A stretch of DNA of 57,454 bases from Caballeronia temeraria (lineage in GTDB: Bacteria; Pseudomonadota; Gammaproteobacteria; Burkholderiales; Burkholderiaceae). How positions within the stretch are numbered: position 1 is the stretch's first letter; the number at the start of each line of letters is the position of its first letter. The stretch lies in contig NZ_FCOI02000040.1 of NCBI RefSeq assembly GCF_001544795.2, positions 1-57,454 of the forward strand, read 5' to 3'. This document shows positions 26,541 to 34,547 of this stretch, in pieces. A program made the translations under genes and the position numbers. The notes beneath the pieces were generated by a model, which worked only from the letters and a program-made list of their open reading frames with translations, was not told the DNA's origin and made no database searches.

Positions 26541-27225
26541 CCGGCCACGCGCATACCCCCGTTGACCGAAGCGTGACTTCTTTATAGGCATCTGCGCTGC
26601 CAACTCGACCGCCTTCACCAGCGTGGGCGCACGTCGGTTCTCTCGCCGACGGGCATCGCGCCATTGGATGCGCCTCGCGGACAAGCCTTCATGTGCCTTT
26701 CGCCGTGCGGTGTGCCAGTTCACTATACATAGTGCCTTCGGCGCATGAAGGCGCGCGGTGACTAACCGCCAGACCCGTCGGCGCCGCACCAATCGTGTCG
26801 GGCCAGCGGGGCAGCGAGAAAAATGTCTGTTTTAACCACGGCCCTGAGAGGCACCCTTGTAGGGCCGGAGGAACGCCTCCAGTCCTCCTCGTCATTCGCG
26901 ACCGACGATCGGTGCATCCGACGTCTGCGCTGGCCGTTGGAGACATCCCCTTCCCTCGCGTTCGAGAAGCAGAGCGCTTCCTATTCTGGGCCTGGCGGTC
27001 GAGCAGACACGCGAAGAACGCGCAAGTCCGGCGAGCTTGGCTCTTCGGCACGGGAAGCGTAAGAATGGCCGCGGACCATCTCACGCAGCCTCTGATCGCA
27101 AGCCCTGATGGACAAGTAAGGGTCTAATAGCAAAGTAAGGAAACGCTGTTCGATTCGACTCGGCCGTCATCGCAGATGTGGCCGAGGACGTTGTAGAAGC
27201 AAGCTCACGGAACGGAACCATAGTG
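26541..27225. other. Non-coding or decayed stretch before the IS5 element
   Basis: No gene is supported over these 685 bp. Notable local structure is an inverted repeat CACTAT-AC-ATAGTG at 26721-26734, followed immediately by GCCTTC-N7-GAAGGC (26733-26751). The pair resembles an operator next to a hairpin, but no promoter or gene can be attached to it. The left end of the IS5 element must lie within the last 200 bp; I could not match its terminal repeats. Confidence 0.4.
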
Positions 27226-28218
27226 ATGAAGCGGCAGATCAGCTTTGCAGAGGCGGAAAGTGCGGGCAAGAAACGCGTGACCAAGCGTCAGCGCTTCCTG
27301 GCTGAGATGGAGGCGGTCGTGCCGTGGCCGCGCTTGCTGGCGGCGATCGAACCATACTACCCGAAGGGCGAGCGAGGCCGACCGCCGATTGGCTTGGAAC
27401 GTATGCTGCGTATTTACTTCCTGCAGCAGTGGTACGGGTTGTCGGATGAAGCGCTCGAAGACGCGCTCTATGACAGCATCGCGATGCGCGCCTTCGCCGG
27501 CATTGATCTGGCGGTTGAGAACGCGCCGGATGCGACCACGCTGTTGAAGTTCCGGCGTCTGCTGCTCGAGCACGATCTGACGCGCAAGTTGTTTGACCAA
27601 ATCGGCATCTCGCTGTGTGAGCGCGGGTTGATGATGAAGGAAGGGACGCTGGTCGACGCGACGATCATTGAGGCTCCGGCTTCGACCAAGAACGCCGGGA
27701 AGAGTCGCGACCCGGAGATGCACCAGACCAAGAAAGGAAACACGTGGCACTTCGGTATGAAGGCCCACGTCGGCGTCGATGCCGAATCTGGCCTCGTGCT
27801 TAGCGTGGTGGGCACGGCGGCCAATGAGTCGGATGTGTCGCAGGCCCATGCCCTGTTGCACGGCCATGAGCAGGAAGCGTTCGGCGACGCGGGCTACATC
27901 GGTGTGGACAAACGCGACGAAATGAAGGGCAAGTCGGTAAAATGGCGCGTAGCGGCCAAGCGCGGAAAGATCAAGGCGATGCAGGATGGTCCGCTGAAGG
28001 ATCTGGTGATCGCGCTTGAGAAAACCAAGGCGCAAATCCGCGCTCGGGTCGAGCATCCGTTTCATATCATCAAGAACCTGTTCCGTCATCGCAAAGTGCG
28101 CTACAAGGGACTGGCCAAAAACACGGCGCAACTGTTCAGCCTGTTCGGTTTGGCGAACCTGTTGATCGCGCGAAATCTGTTGCGCTCGGTTCATGGAAGC
28201 AATCCGTCTTGTGTTTGA
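27226..28218 (+). CDS. IS5-family transposase
   Basis: This is a 330-residue DDE transposase of full family length with an IS5-type beginning (MKRQISFAEAESAGKKRVTK). Acidic catalytic residues lie in LVDATIIEAP, FGDAGYIGVDK and the ARVEHPFHIIKNLF signature. The frame is uninterrupted, so the enzyme may be active. ATG 27226 is chosen because family homology begins there; 16 more codons are open upstream. Terminal inverted repeats and target duplications could not be recognised by eye, so the ends of the element are not given. It separates the decayed zone from the intact sensor-kinase genes. Confidence 0.9.
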   Translation: MKRQISFAEAESAGKKRVTKRQRFLAEMEAVVPWPRLLAAIEPYYPKGERGRPPIGLERMLRIYFLQQWYGLSDEALEDALYDSIAMRAFAGIDLAVENAPDATTLLKFRRLLLEHDLTRKLFDQIGISLCERGLMMKEGTLVDATIIEAPASTKNAGKSRDPEMHQTKKGNTWHFGMKAHVGVDAESGLVLSVVGTAANESDVSQAHALLHGHEQEAFGDAGYIGVDKRDEMKGKSVKWRVAAKRGKIKAMQDGPLKDLVIALEKTKAQIRARVEHPFHIIKNLFRHRKVRYKGLAKNTAQLFSLFGLANLLIARNLLRSVHGSNPSCV

Positions 28219-28506
28219 GAAATGCGAGAAGTGAACCCCGTTTTCGGGCCGAACTCCCAAGAATTACAGGGGTTTCGCTTCGTCATCCGAAAATTGTGAA
28301 CCAGCGCTGCCGATAACCTCGCGCGCTGACCCATTATTCAGCGATTCCCTAACACGCCCCATCGGTATAGACCTCCCTAATATTTAAGCGCACCAAGAAT
28401 TCCGCTGCATGTTCGTCCAGTCGCTCTAAGCGTCGCTTAATGTATATCTATATAGGATCGCGCGCGTGTCGGACCCGAAAGCGAAAACCAAAAACGGAAA
28501 CCTCGA
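28219..28506. promoter_or_regulatory. Leader region of the hybrid kinase operon
   Basis: This 288-bp gap contains the right end of the IS5 element and the promoter of the downstream kinase pair. An AT-rich patch with overlapping TATA-like words (TATATCTATATAG around 28442-28454) lies some 50 bp before the start. No clear -35 partner or operator could be assigned. Confidence 0.35.
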
Positions 28507-31500
28507 ATGGACACTACATCGCTAGAAGATTGCACGCTCACCGGCGACGATCTCGCAATGATGATAAGCAGCGTTGCCGCCTTGCGCGAAGGGAACAGCG
28601 ATCTGAGCTTTCCGGCCGATTGGACGGGGCTCAAAGGACAGTTGTCCGCTGAATTCATTCGCTTGGCCGATCAATGCGCCCGCCAGTCGCTTGCGCTCGA
28701 AAGCGTAAGAGAGAGTCCGACTACACGCCCAGGCGATGGTCGTTGCGTCGACGAAGAAGGGCTGAAGGGGTTCTGGCTGCAGCAAGCCCGCGAAACGAAT
28801 GCGCTCCTCCGCGGATCTGACACCGCGCACGTATGCACGCGAGAGATTCATGCTGCGCTCATTTCACTCAGGAAGGGAGAAGGCGCGTCGCTTCCCACCG
28901 ACTGGACTGGCCTGCACGGCAAGCTCGCGGATGCCTTCAACGACGTCGTCGACCAGAACATCCGCATGTCGGACGAGCTCGCGAGACTCAGCCAGGCAGT
29001 CGGCAAGGAAGGTCGCATTTATGAGCGCGCCACGCTGCCCGATCCGCGGGGCTTCTGGCGGCGTTCGATCGACTCGGTGAATTCGCTCATCGTCGACCTT
29101 GTTCACCCGACGAGCGAGGTGGCGCGCGTCATCGGCGCCGTGGCGCAAGGCGATCTCAGCAAAAGCATGGCGCTCGAAGCCGACGGACGTGCGCTCGAGG
29201 GCGAGTTTTTGCGCACGGCCAAGATCATCAACCGTATGGTCGAGCAGCTCGGCACGTTTGCCGCAGAGGTGACACGCGTCGCACGAGAAGTCGGCACTGA
29301 GGGCAAGCTCGGCGGTCAGGCGGATGTGCAGGGTGTGGCCGGCACGTGGAAAGACCTGACCGATTCCGTGAACTTCATGGCGGGCAATCTGACGAGCCAG
29401 GTGAGAAACATCGCGGAGGTGACCAAGGCCGTCGCGGCGGGCGACTTGTCGAAAAAAATCACGGTCGATGTGAAGGGCGAGATTCTCGAACTGAAAAACA
29501 CTATCAACACGATGGTCGATCAGTTGCGCTCGTTCGCCTCGGAAGTGACGCGCGTGGCGCGCGAGGTCGGCACGGAAGGCAAGCTTGGTGGTCAGGCGGA
29601 TGTCAAAGGCGTCGCGGGAACCTGGAAGGACCTGACCGACAACGTCAACTTCATGGCGGGCAATCTGACGAGCCAGGTGCGCAATATCGCGGAAGTCACA
29701 ACGGCCGTGGCGGCGGGCGACTTGTCGAAGAAGATCACTGTCGATGTGAAGGGCGAGATCCTCGAGTTGAAGAACACGATTAACACGATGGTCGATCAGT
29801 TGCGTTCGTTTGCTTCCGAAGTGACGCGCGTAGCGCGCGAGGTCGGCACCGAAGGCAAGTTGGGCGGTCAGGCCGACGTGAAGGGCGTCGCGGGAACGTG
29901 GAAGGATCTGACCGACTCGGTCAACTCGATGGGCAGCAACCTGACTGCACAGGTTCGCAACATCGCCGATGTGACGACGGCCGTCGCCGCTGGTGATCTC
30001 TCGAAGAAGATCACGGTGGACGTGAAGGGCGAGATTCTCGAACTCAAGAACACCATCAATACGATGGTCGATCAGTTGAGTTCATTCGCATCGGAAGTGA
30101 CGCGCGTGGCGCGCGAGGTCGGCACCGAGGGCAAGCTCGGCGGCCAAGCCGACGTGCAAGGCGTCGCGGGAACGTGGAAGGATCTGACCGATTCGGTGAA
30201 TTCGATGGGTGGCAACCTGACCGCGCAGGTGCGCAACATCGCGGATGTGACGACGGCCGTGGCCGCGGGCGATCTTTCGAAGAAGATCACCGTCGACGTG
30301 AAGGGCGAGATTCTCGAGCTCAAGAACACGATCAACACGATGGTCGATCAGTTGCGCTCGTTCGCATCGGAGGTGACGCGCGTCGCACGCGAGGTCGGCA
30401 CCGAAGGCAAACTCGGCGGTCAGGCCGATGTGCAGGGTGTGGCGGGAACGTGGAAGGATCTGACGGACTCGGTCAACTCGATGGGCAGCAACCTGACCGC
30501 GCAGGTGCGCAACATCGCGGATGTGACGACGGCCGTGGCTGCCGGTGATCTCTCGAAGAAGATCACTGTCGACGTCAAGGGCGAGATCCTCGAGCTCAAA
30601 AATACGATCAACACCATGGTGGACCAGTTGCGCTCGTTCGCGTCGGAAGTGACCCGCGTGGCGCGCGAGGTCGGAACGGAAGGCAAGCTGGGTGGACAGG
30701 CCGACGTGCAGGGTGTGGCAGGAACTTGGAAGGACCTCACTGACAACGTCAACTTCATGGCGGGCAATTTGACAAGCCAGGTGCGAAACATCGCGGACGT
30801 GACGAAGGCGGTGGCGGCCGGCGACCTGTCGAAGAAAATCACGGTGGACGTAAAGGGCGAAATCCTCGAGCTCAAGAACACTATCAACACGATGGTCGAT
30901 CAGTTGAGTTCTTTCGCCTCCGAAGTCACGCGCGTCGCGCGCGAGGTGGGCACGCTCGGCAAGCTCGGCGGACAGGCGGATGTGCAGGGCGTCGCCGGTA
31001 CTTGGAAGGATCTGACTGATTCGGTGAACTTCATGGCCGGCAACCTCACGAGTCAGGTTCGTAACATCGCGGATGTGACGAAGGCGGTGGCAGCAGGCGA
31101 CCTGTCGAAGAAGATCACCGTGGACGTAAAGGGTGAGATTCTCGAGCTCAAGAACACCATCAACACAATGGTCGATCAGTTGCGCTCGTTCGCTTCGGAA
31201 GTGACGCGCGTGGCGCGCGAGGTCGGCACGGAGGGCAAGCTCGGCGGTCAGGCGGATGTGCAGGGCGTTGCGGGCACGTGGAAGGATCTCACCGACAACG
31301 TCAACTTCATGGCCGGGAATCTGACCAGCCAGGTCCGCGGCATCGCGCGGGTAGTGACTGCGGTGGCGAACGGCGATCTGGGCCGCAAGCTCACGGTGGA
31401 GGCGAAGGGCGAAATCGCGGCACTCGCCGATACGATCAACAGCATGACCGACACGCTCGCCACGTTCGCCGATCAGGTCACGACCGTCGCCCGCGAAGTC

Positions 31501-34500
31501 GGCGTCGAAGGGAAACTTGGCGGACAGGCAAAGGTGCCGGGCGCGGCGGGGACATGGAAGGGCCTCACTGAAAACGTGAATCAGCTCGCCGCCAACCTGA
31601 CGACACAGGTGCGTGCGATCGCCGAAGTCGCAACGGCCGTGACCCAAGGCGATTTGACTCGTTCGATCACCGTTGAGGCGCTTGGAGAAGTCGCGGCGCT
31701 GAAGGACACGATCAACGAGATGATCCGCAACCTGAAGGACACGACCGCCCTCAATACGGAACAGGACTGGCTCAAGACGAACTTGGCGAAATTCAGTCGC
31801 ATGCTGCAGGGGCAGAAGGATCTCGTCGCGGTTGGCCAGCTCATCCTCTCAGAACTCGCTCCGGTCGTCGGCGTGCAACACGCCGAATTTTTCGTGTTCG
31901 AGACGATCGAGCAAGCTGCTTCACTGAGGCTAGTCGCCAGCTATGCTTCAGACGGTCATCAGTCGCACGGCAAACGGGTCCAGCTCGGCGAAGGGCTGGT
32001 CGGTCAATGTGCGTTCGAGAAGCGCAAGATCCTGTTGGCGCCTTCGGATCCTGCTAAGTATCGAATTGAATCCGGCCTTTTGAGCGTAGTGCCGCAGAAC
32101 GTTCTGGTGATGCCAATCGTCTTCGAAGGGCAGGTGAAGGGCGTGATCGAACTGGCGTCACTTGAATGCTTCAATTCGACTCATCTGGCGTTTCTCGACC
32201 AGCTGACCGAAAGTATCGGCATTGTGATTAACACAATCGAAGCGAACACGCGCACCGAAGACCTGCTCAAGCAATCGCAGTCGCTTGCACACGAGTTGCA
32301 AAGCCGGCAGGAAGAACTTCAGCAGACCAACGAGGAGTTGCAGGAAAAGGCGAGGCTGCTCGCACATCAGAATCAGGAAGTCGAGAGGAAAAACTCGGAG
32401 GTTGAACAGGCACGCCAGGCGCTCGAGGACAAGGCCAAGCAACTTGCGCTGACGTCGAAGTACAAGTCGGAGTTTCTCGCCAACATGTCGCACGAGCTAC
32501 GCACGCCGCTCAACAGCTTGCTCATCCTGTCTGACCAGCTGTGCAAGAACCCGGAAGGCAACCTATCAGCGAAGCAGATCGAGTACTCGCGCACCATTCA
32601 TTCTTCGGGAAACGACCTGCTGTTGCTCATCAACGATATTCTGGACTTGGCCAAGATTGAGTCGGGAACGGTCGTTCTTGATGTCGCCGAGCATCGGCTT
32701 GCCGACATGACGGCGTACGTCGAGCGCACCTTCCGTCACGTCGCCGAAGCGCGAAACGTCGATTTCAACATTCATCTGGGCAGCGACGTCCCCGCCGCGA
32801 TCGTGACGGACCTCAAGCGGCTGCAGCAGATCCTGAAGAACCTGCTGTCCAACGCCTTCAAATTTACGCACCAAGGACACGTATCGTTGTCGGTCTCAGT
32901 GGCGCGTGACGGATGGAGCGAGGACAACGACACCCTGAACGATGCGGGGAGCGTCGTCGCCTTTTCCGTTCACGATACGGGCATCGGCATTTCTGCGGAC
33001 AAGCAGCAGATCGTATTCGAGGCCTTCCAACAGGCCGACGGCAGCACCAGCCGCAAATATGGCGGAACCGGACTGGGACTTGCAATCAGCCGCGAGCTCT
33101 CGAAACTGCTGGGCGGCGAAATTCGCCTGACCAGCATGCCGAACGATGGGAGTACATTTACGCTTTTCTTGCCACGCACGAACGACCTCGCCAAGACGGG
33201 GCGCAGAAGAACCGCGCGCCGAGAAGGGGCGCGCGTCACGGTTCTGAACGACGCGCACGGCGTAAGCAAACCTGCCATGGACTTCCGGGCACACGGAGAG
33301 TCGGTCGCCGAGATCGCACACGATATTGCGCTCGCGAATGTTGTTGATGACCGGGACAATATTGTTCAGAGCGACAGCGTGGTGCTGATCGTGGAAAACG
33401 ATCCCGTTTTTGCACGTGTGATGGTCGATACGACGCGGCAGCGAGGGCTCAAGGCGCTGACCACGCCACTCGGTGCCTGTGCTCTGACGCTGACCAACCA
33501 GTTCAAGCCGGACCTCGTCACGCTCGACCTGTTTTTGCCGGACATGGAAGGGTGGCGAGTCCTCTCGCGACTCAAGAACGACGTGGCCACCCGACATATT
33601 CCGGTGTGTGTCATCTCGACCGATGATTCCCGCGACCGGGCATTGCGCGCCGGAGCATTCGCTTTTTTGCCGAAGCCTGTCGAATCGCAGGCGGTTCTGG
33701 ACGCGGCGCTCGCGTCGATGGCCCGCTATGTGGAAGCGGACCGGCGCGTCGCGCTCGTGGCCCTCTCTTCGATGACCGATCGGGAACTGCTCTGCAGTGG
33801 GTTGCGGGGCACGCAGGGCGAAGTGGTCTTTGCCGACTCGCGCGATGCGCTGCTGCAACAATTGTCGTCCGAGATCGTCGATACCCTGGTCCTCGCTGAC
33901 GACATCCCGGGCGTCTCTCCGGAGGACATTGAAGAGGCACTCGCCTTGCGCGAAGGCATTGCTCCACTGCCGGTAATCGTGAGTGCCCCAGTCGAGCTGC
34001 CGCCGGCGCGCTGGCGGCGTGCGCGAGAAGGCTTCGTGGTGCAGCACGCGGCGAGCCGCGATCAGCTGCTGGATCTGGTCGTCGCCGCACTTCATGTGGA
34101 CGCAAGGCACCTCGGCGCGGAGCACGGCGCCATGCTGGATGCCTTTCGGGCGTCGCAGAGCGGATTGAAGGGCGTCAAGGCATTGATTGTCGACGATGAC
34201 ATGCGCAACATCTTTGCACTCGCGACGATCATGGAAGACCTCGGCATGCGTCATGTGTGGGCCGACAACGGACGTGATGCTATACGGCAGGTGGAGTCCG
34301 ATGCTGAGATCGAGATCGTCATGATGGATATCATGATGCCGGAGATGGACGGTCTCGCCACGATGCGCGAAATCCGAAAGCGACCGGTGGGCAAGGCGTT
34401 ACCGATCATCGCGGTAACGGCAAAGGCAATGAAAGGCGATCGCGAGAAGTGCATTGAGGCGGGCGCGTGGGATTACCTCTCGAAACCCGTCAACCGAGAT

Positions 34501-34539
34501 GATCTACTCGCCGTGCTGCACGCGTGGCTGCATCGTTAG
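28507..34539 (+). CDS. Soluble hybrid histidine kinase with HAMP-repeat array, GAF and receiver modules
   Basis: This 2010-residue protein has no membrane segment. Residues 1-190 are a weakly repeated N-terminal part (two copies of a FPADWTGLKGQL / LPTDWTGLHGKL motif). A first HAMP unit near 200-250 leads into nine 92-residue HAMP-type units (residues 251-1078). Then come a GAF domain (about 1090-1240), a Gln/Glu-rich coiled coil (about 1250-1315), HisKA with H1329 in NMSHELRTPLNS, and HATPase (FEAFQQADGSTSRKYGGTGL). A receiver has its acceptor at D1674 (TLDLFLPDMEGW), a degenerate receiver-like segment follows, and a final receiver has D1941 (MMDIMMPEMDG). The layout recalls fungal group III osmosensing kinases and their bacterial relatives, where HAMP arrays transmit osmotic or mechanical signals in the cytoplasm. 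Only 8 bp separate it from the next kinase gene. Confidence 0.93.
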   Translation: MDTTSLEDCTLTGDDLAMMISSVAALREGNSDLSFPADWTGLKGQLSAEFIRLADQCARQSLALESVRESPTTRPGDGRCVDEEGLKGFWLQQARETNALLRGSDTAHVCTREIHAALISLRKGEGASLPTDWTGLHGKLADAFNDVVDQNIRMSDELARLSQAVGKEGRIYERATLPDPRGFWRRSIDSVNSLIVDLVHPTSEVARVIGAVAQGDLSKSMALEADGRALEGEFLRTAKIINRMVEQLGTFAAEVTRVAREVGTEGKLGGQADVQGVAGTWKDLTDSVNFMAGNLTSQVRNIAEVTKAVAAGDLSKKITVDVKGEILELKNTINTMVDQLRSFASEVTRVAREVGTEGKLGGQADVKGVAGTWKDLTDNVNFMAGNLTSQVRNIAEVTTAVAAGDLSKKITVDVKGEILELKNTINTMVDQLRSFASEVTRVAREVGTEGKLGGQADVKGVAGTWKDLTDSVNSMGSNLTAQVRNIADVTTAVAAGDLSKKITVDVKGEILELKNTINTMVDQLSSFASEVTRVAREVGTEGKLGGQADVQGVAGTWKDLTDSVNSMGGNLTAQVRNIADVTTAVAAGDLSKKITVDVKGEILELKNTINTMVDQLRSFASEVTRVAREVGTEGKLGGQADVQGVAGTWKDLTDSVNSMGSNLTAQVRNIADVTTAVAAGDLSKKITVDVKGEILELKNTINTMVDQLRSFASEVTRVAREVGTEGKLGGQADVQGVAGTWKDLTDNVNFMAGNLTSQVRNIADVTKAVAAGDLSKKITVDVKGEILELKNTINTMVDQLSSFASEVTRVAREVGTLGKLGGQADVQGVAGTWKDLTDSVNFMAGNLTSQVRNIADVTKAVAAGDLSKKITVDVKGEILELKNTINTMVDQLRSFASEVTRVAREVGTEGKLGGQADVQGVAGTWKDLTDNVNFMAGNLTSQVRGIARVVTAVANGDLGRKLTVEAKGEIAALADTINSMTDTLATFADQVTTVAREVGVEGKLGGQAKVPGAAGTWKGLTENVNQLAANLTTQVRAIAEVATAVTQGDLTRSITVEALGEVAALKDTINEMIRNLKDTTALNTEQDWLKTNLAKFSRMLQGQKDLVAVGQLILSELAPVVGVQHAEFFVFETIEQAASLRLVASYASDGHQSHGKRVQLGEGLVGQCAFEKRKILLAPSDPAKYRIESGLLSVVPQNVLVMPIVFEGQVKGVIELASLECFNSTHLAFLDQLTESIGIVINTIEANTRTEDLLKQSQSLAHELQSRQEELQQTNEELQEKARLLAHQNQEVERKNSEVEQARQALEDKAKQLALTSKYKSEFLANMSHELRTPLNSLLILSDQLCKNPEGNLSAKQIEYSRTIHSSGNDLLLLINDILDLAKIESGTVVLDVAEHRLADMTAYVERTFRHVAEARNVDFNIHLGSDVPAAIVTDLKRLQQILKNLLSNAFKFTHQGHVSLSVSVARDGWSEDNDTLNDAGSVVAFSVHDTGIGISADKQQIVFEAFQQADGSTSRKYGGTGLGLAISRELSKLLGGEIRLTSMPNDGSTFTLFLPRTNDLAKTGRRRTARREGARVTVLNDAHGVSKPAMDFRAHGESVAEIAHDIALANVVDDRDNIVQSDSVVLIVENDPVFARVMVDTTRQRGLKALTTPLGACALTLTNQFKPDLVTLDLFLPDMEGWRVLSRLKNDVATRHIPVCVISTDDSRDRALRAGAFAFLPKPVESQAVLDAALASMARYVEADRRVALVALSSMTDRELLCSGLRGTQGEVVFADSRDALLQQLSSEIVDTLVLADDIPGVSPEDIEEALALREGIAPLPVIVSAPVELPPARWRRAREGFVVQHAASRDQLLDLVVAALHVDARHLGAEHGAMLDAFRASQSGLKGVKALIVDDDMRNIFALATIMEDLGMRHVWADNGRDAIRQVESDAEIEIVMMDIMMPEMDGLATMREIRKRPVGKALPIIAVTAKAMKGDREKCIEAGAWDYLSKPVNRDDLLAVLHAWLHR
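29257..31740 (+). repeat. Nine tandem 276-bp units encoding HAMP repeats
   Basis: Unit starts are 29257, 29533, 29809, 30085, 30361, 30637, 30913, 31189 and 31465; each encodes 92 residues beginning FA(S/A)EVTRVAREVG. Units 1-7 are almost identical in protein. Unit 8 diverges in its second half and unit 9 throughout. Two sub-types alternate: DSVNSMG(S/G)NLTAQ in units 3-5 and NFMAGNLTSQ in units 1, 2, 6, 7 and 8. Unit 7 has GTLGKLGG in place of GTEGKLGG. At DNA level many codons differ synonymously between units. Confidence 0.95.
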
Positions 34540-34547
34540 GAGAAGCT

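Noticed and set aside
27205..28260. 351-codon minus-strand open frame over the IS5 transposase
   Set aside because: It is the usual antisense shadow of this transposase family; the plus-strand frame carries the DDE motifs.
30082..31647. 521-codon minus-strand open frame
   Set aside because: Its repetitive His/Arg/Asp sequence simply mirrors the HAMP repeat DNA on the other strand.
29257..31740. Regular repeats as a possible CRISPR array or satellite
   Set aside because: The 276-bp period is in frame with a continuous coding sequence and encodes HAMP units; there are no spacers.
32896..34254. 452-codon minus-strand open frame
   Set aside because: It is antisense to the kinase and receiver part of the hybrid kinase; no signature.
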